From Planctomycetota bacterium (GTDB lineage Bacteria; Planctomycetota; E44-bin39), in assembly GCA_004376375.1 (NCBI GenBank), contig SOJX01000016.1:19924-83923 (forward strand): a stretch of 64,000 nt of DNA. Reading direction: 5' to 3'. A program made the position numbers and the translations under genes. This document shows positions 18,175 through 27,352 of the stretch, one piece after another. Positions within the stretch are counted from its first letter, which is position 1. Each line of letters starts with the position of its first letter. The notes beneath the pieces are model-generated. The model did no database searches. It was not told the origin of the DNA and saw nothing but the letters and a program-made list of their open reading frames with translations.

Positions 18175-19125
18175 TTATTCCTTTTTAACTTCCTCAAACC
18201 GGATTACAAACACATTCGCCTGGCCGAATGGAATATCTATCATTTTACCGGAGCGCGCCTTCCCGACGTCGATCTTATGCGAGCACTCGCCGATAAGGTC
18301 GTTGACGACGCCGTCCTCGTCGTAAAGCTCGATATTGATTCTTGAATTCCTGTACAATGCAAAATTCTCGGTCGTCAGGTTCCATTCGGGGTTATAGTCG
18401 TTCTCAACCGTGCCGGTTTCCTTCATGAAGGTTCCGTCGATCCACACCTTGGCGAAACAGTCGGGCTTGCCGCCCCAGGCGTCCCAGGAACCGCCGTCCT
18501 GATTTATCCCGAGGATTTCCGCGCGGCAGATCACGAGGCGGAACTGGCCCATCGACTCGCTTTTGTCCACCGCTTCCTCCGGCTCCTTCTCGCTCCACGG
18601 GGTTATCTGCCTTATCGCCTCCTTGCTGAGATCTCTTGCGAATTTTTCCTGGCGCCTGTCCAGGTCGCCGAAGCCTTCTATTATGTAGTCCGCAAACTTC
18701 TTCATTCGCCTGTCGAGCTCGTCGGGCTTTACGGTCCCGGGTATGGTCGCGCCCTCCTCCAGAAGAGGCCCCGGCTCCTCCGGCACGTCCATGCACAGGC
18801 ACTTGGTGAACGGAAAGGTCTGGCTGGTGCCGACGTAGAACTCGGAGTTGTTTCTTATCTTCCCGCGGTACTCGGGCCTGATCAGTATGCTGACGAAAGC
18901 CAGGCGTTTCCTGTCTTCGGAATAATCGAAGTCGACCGCGCTGACGGTGCCGATATCGACGCCCATGTGCAGGACCTGGTTGCCGCGCCCGAGCCCTCCC
19001 CCGTCGAGAAGCGTAACGCGGAAAAGAACGCCCCGGTTGAAGCAGGGCGCGAGAAACACGCCCGCAACAACTACCGCCACGACGAGCCAGACGATTACGG
19101 ACCAGATGATCTGTGCTTTGGACAT
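18175..19125 (-). CDS. MCE/MlaD-domain protein with C-terminal C2-like domain
   Basis: A 316-residue envelope protein. One transmembrane segment (about residues 7-29) anchors it in the inner membrane, followed by an MCE domain (about 33-115, with GLGRGNQVLHMGVDIGTVSAV) as in MlaD, which forms rings that carry phospholipids. Residues about 195-316 resemble a C2 domain: a strand pattern with DCFAKVWIDG, YNPEWN and INIELYDEDG followed by ECSHKI. C2 domains bind lipid head groups, often through calcium, and are rare in bacteria. It follows the ATPase-permease gene by one base, so it belongs to the same operon; AAGGG lies 8 nt upstream. Confidence 0.82.
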   Translation of the reverse strand: MSKAQIIWSVIVWLVVAVVVAGVFLAPCFNRGVLFRVTLLDGGGLGRGNQVLHMGVDIGTVSAVDFDYSEDRKRLAFVSILIRPEYRGKIRNNSEFYVGTSQTFPFTKCLCMDVPEEPGPLLEEGATIPGTVKPDELDRRMKKFADYIIEGFGDLDRRQEKFARDLSKEAIRQITPWSEKEPEEAVDKSESMGQFRLVICRAEILGINQDGGSWDAWGGKPDCFAKVWIDGTFMKETGTVENDYNPEWNLTTENFALYRNSRINIELYDEDGVVNDLIGECSHKIDVGKARSGKMIDIPFGQANVFVIRFEEVKKE

Positions 19126-19126
19126 A

Positions 19127-20698
19127 TCACAACCCTTTTATGAAGTTCGCTGCAACGCTTATGATGAAATCGAGCGCGATAACTGCCATCAGCGACCACA
19201 CGACGGCGCTGGTGGTGTCGTAGCCGACTTTCTCGCTGTCCGGCTTTTCCCTTATTCCCAGCCTGTATGAAATAATTGCGACCGCGGCACCGAAAAACAG
19301 GGCCTTTATTATCCCGGTAAGCCACATGTCGAACCGGACGTCCGCGAGAAAAGTGCTGGAATAAACGAAGAACTTCTGGTGAAAAACTTCGGTGAAGATT
19401 ATCAGGCCGCCTATGTAGGCGAAAACCTCGAAAAGAAAAGTCATTACCGCAAACGTGATAAGTGAAACGTAAAAGACGGGCGCAAGCCACAACCGCTCGG
19501 GGCTGAGTCCGAAAGACAGGAGCGCGTCGTGCTGGCGGGTAAGCCGCTTGGCGCCGAACTCGCTCGCGATCGACGCGCCAATTCTTCCGGCGAGAAACAG
19601 GCCCGTAAAAAGCGCGCCGACGTGGTGACACAGCGCCACCCCGACGATGCGGGGCAGGAGGTCGTAGCCCCACATCCTTATCGCAAGGCCGCTCTGCCAC
19701 GTGCTCACGATTCCGACGACGAGCCCGGCAACCATGATAAGCCCGACGGACAGGGTCGTAAGCTGGTAGAAGCGCCTGAGAGGCTCGCCCAATCCGGGCC
19801 AGGAAAAGGCCCTGCCGGCAGTCACCGCCCAGGAGGGGATGCTCCGGAAAAATTTCCCGACAAGCGGTCCGAATCGTGCTTCCGGTTTTCCATCCTCAAC
19901 GGCATCCCGCGATTGCTCCCGGAAACGCGCTTCAACCTTTTCCTCGAGCCGGTGGCGAAGTTCGAGGGCATAGGCCTCTTCACCCGCGCTTTCACTGCGA
20001 AGCTTCCCGAGCTCGTCGGCGTCGTAGATTTTCTCGAGCGCCCCGTCGACCCGGAGAAAATAGATGGCGGTCGCAAGGCGCGCGGCAAGCAGATAATCGT
20101 GCGTAATCGTTACGCTTGTCCGGTCCGGTTTCTCACCCAGGTAATTCAGGACGCACACGCACACGTGCTCGGAAAGGGCGGGGTCCAGCCCGGTCGTGGG
20201 CTCGTCGAGCACAAGCAGCTCCGGCCCGCCCGCAAACGCCCTTGCGAGCGCGGCGCGCTTCCTCATGCCGCCTGAAAGCTCTCCGGTCTTCTTGGAAAGG
20301 TCCTGTGCGGCAAGGCCCACGCTTTCTATCAGCCTGGAAAGTTTTTCCGGATGTGATGCGAAATCTTTTCGGTCTTTTTTCCCGAGCGGGTATAGAAGAT
20401 TTTCTCCGGCCGTCAACGCGTCGAACAGTGCCGGTTCCTGAAAAACCACGCCCATGCGGCGGCGGTCGGCAGCCGTCAGGTCGGACGGGCGTTTCCCGAG
20501 AATACGCACGTCCCCTTCGTCCGGCTCGAGAAAACCGAGGATGTGGTTGGCGAGTACGGTTTTGCCGCTGCCGGAAAACCCGATTATTACGGCCTGCTCT
20601 CCCCTCCCGAGGGAGAAGTCCAGGCCGGAAAGAACGGGTTTACCGTCGAAAGACTTCCCGAGGCGCCGGATACTGATTATTTCGTCTTTTGCGGTCAT
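19127..20698 (-). CDS. Fused MlaF-MlaE: lipid-transport ABC ATPase and permease
   Basis: One polypeptide joins the two cytoplasmic-face parts of a Mla-type phospholipid transporter. Residues about 3-245 are an ABC ATPase (Walker A GFSGSGKT, signature LSGGMRKRAALARA, Walker B ELLVLDEPTTGLDP, ITHDY switch). After a charged linker (about 245-305), residues about 315-523 form an MlaE permease with several transmembrane helices and the ASIASEFGAKRL segment. These are normally separate genes. The MCE gene follows by one base. I take ATG 20698; TTG 20704 is also possible. No substrate-binding MlaB or MlaC is seen nearby. Confidence 0.9.
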   Translation of the reverse strand: MTAKDEIISIRRLGKSFDGKPVLSGLDFSLGRGEQAVIIGFSGSGKTVLANHILGFLEPDEGDVRILGKRPSDLTAADRRRMGVVFQEPALFDALTAGENLLYPLGKKDRKDFASHPEKLSRLIESVGLAAQDLSKKTGELSGGMRKRAALARAFAGGPELLVLDEPTTGLDPALSEHVCVCVLNYLGEKPDRTSVTITHDYLLAARLATAIYFLRVDGALEKIYDADELGKLRSESAGEEAYALELRHRLEEKVEARFREQSRDAVEDGKPEARFGPLVGKFFRSIPSWAVTAGRAFSWPGLGEPLRRFYQLTTLSVGLIMVAGLVVGIVSTWQSGLAIRMWGYDLLPRIVGVALCHHVGALFTGLFLAGRIGASIASEFGAKRLTRQHDALLSFGLSPERLWLAPVFYVSLITFAVMTFLFEVFAYIGGLIIFTEVFHQKFFVYSSTFLADVRFDMWLTGIIKALFFGAAVAIISYRLGIREKPDSEKVGYDTTSAVVWSLMAVIALDFIISVAANFIKGL

Positions 20699-20733
20699 AA
20701 GCAATCAGCGCCGGCGCTCCCGTTTGGAAAAGA

Positions 20734-23700
20734 CTATGGGTTTGTGGGCAAATGCCCGCGGAGGCGGCGCAGGATTAATAGCGCATCCAGAATATCAACA
20801 TCCCCGTCGCTTGTGAGGTCTGAAACATAAAGCTGCCTGGGCGTAAGCGACAGGAGCCCGTGCCCGGCTCTCGAGCACACAACGGCATCATCCTCCGTCA
20901 CCGTTCCGTCGAGGTCGGAGTCGCCCAGCAGCATGGCCTCAATCTGTTTCGCGGTCAGCATAAACTGGCGCGTGTCCTGTCCGCTTGCAGTATAATCATA
21001 AGTCTCGTGCTCAGTCAAGTCCCTTGTAACGCCCGAGGCCTCGTCCAGCAGCCTGAACTCCCATCCGCCGCGCAGTTCCTCCGGCACATCCCAGAATAAC
21101 TCAATCTTCCCGGCCGCGTTTGTCGCATAGACCGTCATTTTCCACGTCAGGATTTCACCGCCGACGGGAAACGGCTGTATATCGAAAGCGTAGGGACCGG
21201 AATTACGGCCCCAGTCGCGATGACTGAAAAACGGTCGTATATAATCAATCGCATATGAGCGTATTTTCATTATATCATACTGGTCGTGGGCGTTGGATGC
21301 CCCTTCGCGCGCACCGATATAGGTCTGCGTATCAAGCAAAGGTCCGCTCTGTGCCGTAAAGCGTATATACCAGTGCAAAGCCGGGGGCGGCAGGGGATGC
21401 GGCGCACCGCCGGGCCTGTATATCGTTACACTCGAGTTGGAGCCGTTTGCCTGGACCCAGAAACTCGCGCCTGCAGGAATAATGTCCGAGCCGCACCCGT
21501 CGTTGACTGCGCTGTCCCACAGCAGGTATTCGGTTCCCGTCCACGGATACCAGTGGGTCGTCTTGCAGTTCTGCAGGTCGCAGCTCGACCACGAAATGTC
21601 GTGGGAATAGGGGTTGCGGATCAGGTTCCAGCCGTAGTTTTCGAGGTCGCCCGGATTCGAGCACACAAGATCAATCTTGAAGTTCGAGGCTTCGGCGGAT
21701 ACGTTATCGCCGCTGAAGCCGACGGCTCCGTTCGGCCTGTCATTCCAGATAAAGTATCCGACGTTATTTTCAAATGTTTCGTGCCCGAACACCTGAATCC
21801 ACTCCCGGTTCGCCTCGTCGTATTTGAAAATCCAGATAATCCCCAGGTCGTCCTTGAGGAGGTCGCCTATCGTCCTCGTGCCGGTGTAACATGAAATATT
21901 GAGGAGGTAATAACCTTCATCTCCAAACGTCTGGTAGTAGAGAGACCGGACAAATCCCGCGGGCTCGGTGGACCAGGCGCCTTCCTGCAAAAGCGAGTTT
22001 TTGAATTTTACTCTCCAGTAGTAGGTGACTCCGCGTGCAAGCGCAGAAAGGTCAATTGGCACGGCCTGGCAGCGTTTGTCCCGGGCAGTCGGAAAAATTC
22101 CAAACCATCCGGTATCTCCAATCGGGGTGGCGAAACCCGGGTCGTCGTCAAACTCCATTATCATTTCGTTGGCGTAATTCCACGGGCCCTCGTCGCGGTA
22201 AACGGCGGAAAAGTATGCGGTATCGTTTCCGAGTGATACCGGGTTTACGATGCCGTTTATCCGGAGGCCATCGGGAGGCAGCGGCGGCGGGTCGGTTTCG
22301 TAACAACCCATATCAACGACCTTGGCCATGATCCGCGGCAATCCGTCGAGGTCGATTAACAACTCCGGCGGGACATAGGAATTACATCCCGCGTTAACGG
22401 CCGGTGAAGAATACAATAAGCGGAAATCCAGGTTTGTTGCGTCAATAAACTGCGGGTCTTTTGTGTCGCAGAAGGCGTCCGGAGATATTCCGCCGGGACC
22501 CTGAATATCGCCTGCGGAGTTATTCTCGTAATTGCAGTAACTCATACTTACAAAAGTACCGGTATCAAGATAAAATTGCTCGCCTCCTGAGACGGCGTAG
22601 TTGGCCCAGATAATCATATTCGTCATCGATGAGGCTACGTCGCCGGTTACTGTGAAGCCGCCACCGCTTCCGGCTGAAAAGTTCTTCGCTATTGTACAAC
22701 CCTGCATATAGATATCGGATTCGTTTATTACTATACCGCCTCCCACGCCCCCGCCGTCAGTAACGGAGTTGTTCGCAATCATACAACCGATGATCACCGC
22801 AGCAGGCTCTCCGTAACAGTAGACTCCGCCGCCGCCGCTGCTGCCGCCGATTGCGGTGTTATATGCTATGGCGCTGAGGGCCACCACGGCGCCGCTGTTG
22901 GAAAAGACTATCCCGCCGCCGTCCGACGTCACCTGGTTGTATCCAATCTGGCATAAGTAGACTGATGCGTTGCTCTGGTCGCAGAAAATACCGCCGCCGC
23001 TTGCGGCCGTATTGACTACAATCGTACATACGTCAATACTTGCCCTGGCATTGTTCGCGCAGTAAACGCCTCCACCGTAGACGACTGCGGAATTATTTGA
23101 AAGCATGCACCCCTCGAGCACCGGCGCGCAGTTATTCTTGAAGCTGCACGCACCGCCGGACCCGTCGGCTGTATTGTTGTCAAACACGCAATCCCTGAAT
23201 ACCGGGCTGGCCGCGACGCATGAAACAGCGCCGCCGTCCGCACCGGCCGCATAGCCGTTCCTGACGGTAAATCCCTCGACCAAGGCCTCGTTTGTCTCGC
23301 CGTTTGCGAAGAGAAACAACTGGCCCAGGGCTTGCGCGTCGAGGATGCAGTTCGCCGCACCGTTTACTGATTTCAACTCTATTACTCTTCCAGTGAAGTT
23401 GATATTCCTGTTGCTTACGCCCGTATATGTTCCGTCGGCGACGAATATTCTGCAACCGTACGCATCTGAAACATCTACAGCCTTCTGGATGGTTTTATAG
23501 GGTGCGCCAAGACTGCCGTTACCGGCAGAATCATTACCGCCGGCGTCGTTTACGTAAATATTTCGCCATCTTGTAGTCTCAAAAGCATTCGGGCTGTAAG
23601 CCGACCATATGCCGCTCCAGTTCTGCGCCCGCGCCCTGAACCAGTAGCTCTGGTGCGGGTTCAGCCCGCCGAGCTCCCACGTGTATCCCGAATTCTTCAG

Positions 23701-24717
23701 CCCCTGCGAAGCCCACGCCCCCGGCACGCCGTCGACGTCAATCGCCCCCTCGAGCTCAACAACCGTCCCGACCGGGTTGCCGTTCAGAAATACCCGGACG
23801 GTAATAGAATTTGAGTTCCTGAACGTGAAGGTAAGCGCCGAATTCGTCAAAATCGGCACCGCCGCAAGCGTGCAGGCGGAAACCATGTTGGAATTATCCG
23901 AATAAGGGTCTGCGTAAGTCACTTCAAGCCTTGGCTGCCATTCAACAGTTGCAAAATCCCAGTTCAACAGCGACATCCAATTGTCGATAGCGAGTGCGCC
24001 CTCATGCCCCATTCCGAGAGAGCAGCAGTCAGCCCCGCTGCTGATAGCATTCTCCACCCACACCTCTGCGGCAGCGTACAAATCCACTACCTTGGCTCCG
24101 CCGGTGTGGCCAATATTTGATGAGTTCAGTAAAAAGACCGTGCTGCCGACATAGTCGTTGACGAGATCCGGTCCGGTAGACGTCAGCGGGTCAATGCTGA
24201 TTTTTCTGAAGTTTGAATCGACGTCAGCGTCGTAATCCCAGCAATACGCGAACAGCCGAACGTTCGTAACGTCCGTTACATGTGACAGGTTCTCCAGGCC
24301 GAACTTTGCGTAACCACGCGCTATCCAGTTGCTGGGATGCACGCCACCATACATCGCGCCGTTCTGCCTGGTTCCGTCAAACGTGGTTGTCGTAAAAAGA
24401 GCGGCGCAGTTTTCGACCGAAGTAGAAGTAATTGTATAATTATAAGCCCGGACCTGACGGGAATAAGTAGTATTGGGTAAAAGACCGGTTTCAATCGTAG
24501 TTAGTGTGTCAACGGGAATGTTGATTATTACCGCAGTCTGGGTTACATTATCGAGAATTTCATAACCTTCTTCGCCCGCGACGTCGTCCCATGCCCAGGT
24601 TATCGAATCGCTGGAAGAGTCGGTCACGCGGAAATTACCGGGCGCGTCGAGCGCCCAGGATGGAAACGAAACAAAGATGGTGAAAGCAAGCGCCAGCGCA
24701 AAAACAACCTTCCGCAT
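20734..24717 (-). CDS. Large secreted beta-helix protein with fibronectin-like and dockerin domains
   Basis: A 1327-residue exported protein. In order: signal peptide (1-22, ending SFPSWA), a fibronectin type III-like domain (about 23-100), a DNRLRE/CBM96-like jelly-roll region (about 105-270), another FN3-like domain (about 275-385), a right-handed parallel beta-helix rich in NN, GGG and C repeats (about 390-800), further beta-sandwich regions, and a type I dockerin (1263-1327). The dockerin has two calcium loops, DSDLDGTVTEDD and DLTSDGDVDILD. Likely roles are binding or cutting a polysaccharide, or surface attachment through a cohesin partner, none of which is seen here. GGGAG lies 6 nt upstream of the start. 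Confidence 0.85.
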   Translation of the reverse strand: MRKVVFALALAFTIFVSFPSWALDAPGNFRVTDSSSDSITWAWDDVAGEEGYEILDNVTQTAVIINIPVDTLTTIETGLLPNTTYSRQVRAYNYTITSTSVENCAALFTTTTFDGTRQNGAMYGGVHPSNWIARGYAKFGLENLSHVTDVTNVRLFAYCWDYDADVDSNFRKISIDPLTSTGPDLVNDYVGSTVFLLNSSNIGHTGGAKVVDLYAAAEVWVENAISSGADCCSLGMGHEGALAIDNWMSLLNWDFATVEWQPRLEVTYADPYSDNSNMVSACTLAAVPILTNSALTFTFRNSNSITVRVFLNGNPVGTVVELEGAIDVDGVPGAWASQGLKNSGYTWELGGLNPHQSYWFRARAQNWSGIWSAYSPNAFETTRWRNIYVNDAGGNDSAGNGSLGAPYKTIQKAVDVSDAYGCRIFVADGTYTGVSNRNINFTGRVIELKSVNGAANCILDAQALGQLFLFANGETNEALVEGFTVRNGYAAGADGGAVSCVAASPVFRDCVFDNNTADGSGGACSFKNNCAPVLEGCMLSNNSAVVYGGGVYCANNARASIDVCTIVVNTAASGGGIFCDQSNASVYLCQIGYNQVTSDGGGIVFSNSGAVVALSAIAYNTAIGGSSGGGGVYCYGEPAAVIIGCMIANNSVTDGGGVGGGIVINESDIYMQGCTIAKNFSAGSGGGFTVTGDVASSMTNMIIWANYAVSGGEQFYLDTGTFVSMSYCNYENNSAGDIQGPGGISPDAFCDTKDPQFIDATNLDFRLLYSSPAVNAGCNSYVPPELLIDLDGLPRIMAKVVDMGCYETDPPPLPPDGLRINGIVNPVSLGNDTAYFSAVYRDEGPWNYANEMIMEFDDDPGFATPIGDTGWFGIFPTARDKRCQAVPIDLSALARGVTYYWRVKFKNSLLQEGAWSTEPAGFVRSLYYQTFGDEGYYLLNISCYTGTRTIGDLLKDDLGIIWIFKYDEANREWIQVFGHETFENNVGYFIWNDRPNGAVGFSGDNVSAEASNFKIDLVCSNPGDLENYGWNLIRNPYSHDISWSSCDLQNCKTTHWYPWTGTEYLLWDSAVNDGCGSDIIPAGASFWVQANGSNSSVTIYRPGGAPHPLPPPALHWYIRFTAQSGPLLDTQTYIGAREGASNAHDQYDIMKIRSYAIDYIRPFFSHRDWGRNSGPYAFDIQPFPVGGEILTWKMTVYATNAAGKIELFWDVPEELRGGWEFRLLDEASGVTRDLTEHETYDYTASGQDTRQFMLTAKQIEAMLLGDSDLDGTVTEDDAVVCSRAGHGLLSLTPRQLYVSDLTSDGDVDILDALLILRRLRGHLPTNP

Positions 24718-24795
24718 GTCGTACTCCCGGTCGATGTGAACGCGTGAAAACTACGATAAGAATTACGCGCGATCCGAAACTTACGTATATTTTTA

Positions 24796-24825
24796 AGTAT
24801 AACATCTGCTGCACGGTTTTTTCAA
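24796..24825 (-). promoter_or_regulatory. Promoter of the dockerin protein gene
   Basis: On the minus strand: TTGAAA, an 18-bp spacer and TATACT, about 80 bp before the start codon. Confidence 0.55.
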
Positions 24826-24891
24826 ACATAAGGCGCTTTTTGCCGTTTATTTCTTACATAATCAACTTCGCACTTTCTTAATATTCCTTTC

Positions 24892-24963
24892 CATATCCCT
24901 TATCTCTTATCCCTTATCCCTTATCCCTTATCCCTTATCCCCTATCCCGTATCCCGTATCCCG
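24892..24963. repeat. TTATCCC heptamer array
   Basis: About nine units of CTTATCC/CTATCCC/GTATCCC. The rest of the 24718-25171 gap holds the promoter above and no recognisable gene. Confidence 0.8.
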
Positions 24964-25171
24964 CTGTAAATCGTGTTTAGCCAACCTGCCATTTTTACAC
25001 CATAAGCAGCGAGTTTTGCCATACCGGTGGCTTTAGGCATATGTTGGGGAAAAGCTGTAACATCTTTGAAGCAAAGAAGTTGCGCTCTTTTGTGATAGTT
25101 TCTTTAATTTAATCACATACGGCCCGTTATTTGCTTATATTATTTGTAGAATGGGGGTCAAGAGGTGATTT

Positions 25172-25351
25172 ATGGAACACAAACCATGCGAAAGATGCGG
25201 CAGCGAGATAAACAACCGGCAGGACGGCTATATAAAGTTCGATCTGAAGGAACGCCATCTCTGCGAGCGTTGCATATCTTTTCTCAGAGACTGGATTTCG
25301 AACTGTCGGCCGTATGAGAAAAGTCCCAATACGGGAAAACGGGCAGGATAG
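25172..25351 (+). CDS. Small zinc-ribbon-like protein (59 residues)
   Basis: Encodes a short protein with two Cys pairs, CERCGSE near the N terminus and CERC in the middle, spaced 22 residues apart as in a treble-clef or zinc-ribbon knuckle; a third Cys lies near residue 45. The start is supported by AGAGGTGAT 4 nt upstream. It is convergent with the downstream lipoprotein gene and is followed by a composite repeat. Function is unknown; small proteins of this kind often bind nucleic acid or other proteins. Confidence 0.65.
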   Translation: MEHKPCERCGSEINNRQDGYIKFDLKERHLCERCISFLRDWISNCRPYEKSPNTGKRAG

Positions 25352-25356
25352 GAAAT

Positions 25357-25463
25357 CGGTTGTTCGGTTGTTCGGTTGGTCGGTCATTCGGTTGTTCGGT
25401 TGGTCGGTTATATTTATTAAGACACGCGCCGCAGACCACACCGGCCACGCGGCGCGGCTAAAT
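25357..25463. repeat. Composite element (inverted copy): octamer array, core, GC hairpin
   Basis: Six GGTTGTTC-type octamers, then GGTTATATTTATTAAGAC, then a GC-rich hairpin ending GCGGCTAAAT. A 25-bp stretch across the core is identical to the reverse complement of the copy at 3240-3307. Confidence 0.85.
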
Positions 25464-25489
25464 GTATATTTCTTTCTTCCTGTTTTCTC

Positions 25490-25525
25490 TTAACTTTTAA
25501 CTTTAAACTTATAACTTTAAACTTC
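25490..25525. repeat. AACTTTA heptamer array
   Basis: Five units of AACTTTT/AACTTTA/AACTTAT, a single arm between a composite element and the lipoprotein stop codon. Confidence 0.6.
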
Positions 25526-25526
25526 T

Positions 25527-25919
25527 TCACTTCTTTTTAATCTTCACCCCCATCCCGCTGACCGTCGTCGATGTGTACCAGTTCAGAAGGCACCATGGGA
25601 AAGAAGCTTTATAAGTTTCAAACCGGATGTGGACCACGGCGTCCGCGCCGATCTTGCTCCCCTCCTCGGCCAGCGTGCCCACGGTGTCGCGCAATGTCGC
25701 GGCCCCGACGGGAATAACGCCCAGAATACGCATCCCCCATTTTTCAACACGGACCAGGCTCAGCGGTTCGTACTCGAGCGGCTTTCCTTCGAGTATGACT
25801 TCGTCCGCCATCGTCAGATGGATGCCGTGTTCCTTGAAATCGATTTCCGCCACGTAGCGGGTAGTGCAGCCGCTTACCAGCAGTATCACTACGGACAATA
25901 TAACCGCCGTTCTAAGCAC
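25527..25919 (-). CDS. Small lipoprotein of unknown function
   Basis: A 130-residue protein with a lipoprotein signal: a hydrophobic stretch and the lipobox LVSGC with Cys18. The mature part includes GADAVVHIRFETY, a strand-turn pattern reminiscent of YbjQ/DUF4156-like lipoproteins, but I cannot name the family. Translation probably begins at GTG, two bases after the stop of the exchanger gene, with a G-rich site upstream, so the two are co-transcribed. It should be attached to a membrane by lipid. Confidence 0.7.
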   Translation of the reverse strand: MLRTAVILSVVILLVSGCTTRYVAEIDFKEHGIHLTMADEVILEGKPLEYEPLSLVRVEKWGMRILGVIPVGAATLRDTVGTLAEEGSKIGADAVVHIRFETYKASFPWCLLNWYTSTTVSGMGVKIKKK

Positions 25920-25921
25920 CC

Positions 25922-27034
25922 CTAGCCCCCCTTCATGAAAAATATGAGATAAACACCGATAAAGTAGACAACTATCATCGCTATCACGTCCATGCCTACG
26001 CGGCCGATTTTGCGTTTCGTGCGGTAGGTAAGTCCGACGATACAGAGCGATGAAAGTACAAGCACGAATATTCCCGTAACCAGGTGCTTGGAGCTTACCG
26101 GATGGAAAACCGTGGCAGGCACGTAGAGAAAATCCGCAAGCGCGAGTATCATCAGGTTGAAAATATTCGAGCCGAAAATGGAGCCGACCGCCATGTCGTA
26201 AAGGAAAAGCCGCGCAGCGCCCAGAGCCGTAACAAGCTCCGGAAGGCTGGAGACGATTGCGAAGAAAAGCGTTCCGACAAGGGACGCGTCAAGGTTATGG
26301 TAATTCTTGAGGTCGTCTCCGGTATAGGTGAGAAACACGCCCGCAAACACGATGGCACCCGCGGCGATAAGCGCCTTGAAAACGGTCCAGCCCGTGGACC
26401 GGTCGGCGTATTGCGGCCCGCCCTCGGGCTCGGGAGAGGGGCCCTCCCCTTCCAGGCGCATATGGCGGTCGTGCCGGAAAACAAGGACGGAAAAAGTAAA
26501 ATACATCCCGAAAATGATAAATGCGAAAATTGAGACATGATAACCGCTGCCGCCCAGCGGGTCCCACATCCTCGTGTAACCCGGAAAAACCGTCGGCGCA
26601 ATCAGCGCCAGCATGGCCGTAAGTATCATGATCATGGAGAGCGCGCACGAAAGTACGAGGTTCCGGTCTACTTTGGAGAAAAAAGGCCCAACGCCGAATA
26701 CGGCCGCCACTAGCGCGATTATGAACAGGTTGAAATAACAGGAACCGAAGATGTTGCCTACCGCATAATTCGGGTTCGCGATTTCGGGATCGCTGATGCT
26801 TGCGATCGTAATCACCATCTCCGGCAGCGAGGTCGCCCAACCGATGAAAATGAAGCCCACAAAGCCGTGGGAAAGGTTGAACTTCTCCGTAAAAACGTCG
26901 CCGTAGCGGGTAAGCTTGAGTCCGGCTATGATAATCACGCCGGCCAGCAGAACGAACTTTATCCACGTCCAGGCAATCGCACCCGCCCCGGCGGACGCGG
27001 CAAGCGGCAGAAAAATCGTGGCTGTGATATCCAA
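25922..27034 (-). CDS. Calcium/sodium:cation antiporter (CaCA family)
   Basis: A 370-residue inner-membrane exchanger of the Ca2+/cation superfamily. The two alpha repeats are plain: FIGWATSLPEMV...GNIFGSCYFNLF in the first half and FAIVSSLPELVTA...GSIFGSNIFNLM in the second. These form the ion path. About ten hydrophobic segments are present, with a charged cytoplasmic loop (about residues 190-210) between halves. The start is TTG with AGGGACGG upstream. It probably exports Ca2+ in exchange for Na+ or H+. A lipoprotein gene follows in the same transcript. Confidence 0.88.
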   Translation of the reverse strand: MDITATIFLPLAASAGAGAIAWTWIKFVLLAGVIIIAGLKLTRYGDVFTEKFNLSHGFVGFIFIGWATSLPEMVITIASISDPEIANPNYAVGNIFGSCYFNLFIIALVAAVFGVGPFFSKVDRNLVLSCALSMIMILTAMLALIAPTVFPGYTRMWDPLGGSGYHVSIFAFIIFGMYFTFSVLVFRHDRHMRLEGEGPSPEPEGGPQYADRSTGWTVFKALIAAGAIVFAGVFLTYTGDDLKNYHNLDASLVGTLFFAIVSSLPELVTALGAARLFLYDMAVGSIFGSNIFNLMILALADFLYVPATVFHPVSSKHLVTGIFVLVLSSLCIVGLTYRTKRKIGRVGMDVIAMIVVYFIGVYLIFFMKGG

Positions 27035-27072
27035 GATACCGTCCCTTCGGTCTGTCTTCCGGTCTTCGGCGC

Positions 27073-27101
27073 ATTATAGCGTCGGGGAACTTCCCGGGCA
27101 A
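27073..27101 (-). promoter_or_regulatory. Promoter of the antiporter gene
   Basis: On the minus strand: TTGCCC, a 17-bp spacer and TATAAT, about 40 bp before the TTG start. Confidence 0.65.
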
Positions 27102-27102
27102 G

Positions 27103-27226
27103 AGGAATTCGGAATTCAGATTGCGGATTTCGGATTGCGGATTGAGTATTGAGAATTGAATATTGAGAATTGAGAATTGGAATAAATCAATTTTCAATTT
27201 ACAATTCTCAATTAACAATTGAACGA
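27103..27226. repeat. Facing arrays (GGATTGC / AATTGAG versus CAATTCT)
   Basis: The left arm has GGAATTC, GGATTGC and AATTGAG units; after AATAAATC the right arm has CAATTTA and CAATTCT units complementary to it. The arms pair over much of their length. Confidence 0.75.
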
Positions 27227-27230
27227 CTCA

Positions 27231-27288
27231 GACCAAAGAACCGAGGAACCAAAGAACCAATGAACCATCCGCACAGCTTGCTGCGCGG
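27231..27288. repeat. AACCAAAG octamer array with GC hairpin
   Basis: Five AACCAAAG/AACCGAGG units followed by the hairpin CGCACAGCTTGCTGCGCGG. A divergent copy of the composite element without the AT core. Confidence 0.65.
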
Positions 27289-27352
27289 TCCTGGAAAAAT
27301 GTTTTATAACTCACAAATGTCTGATATAATTCACACATTCCAAGAGGGGCAT

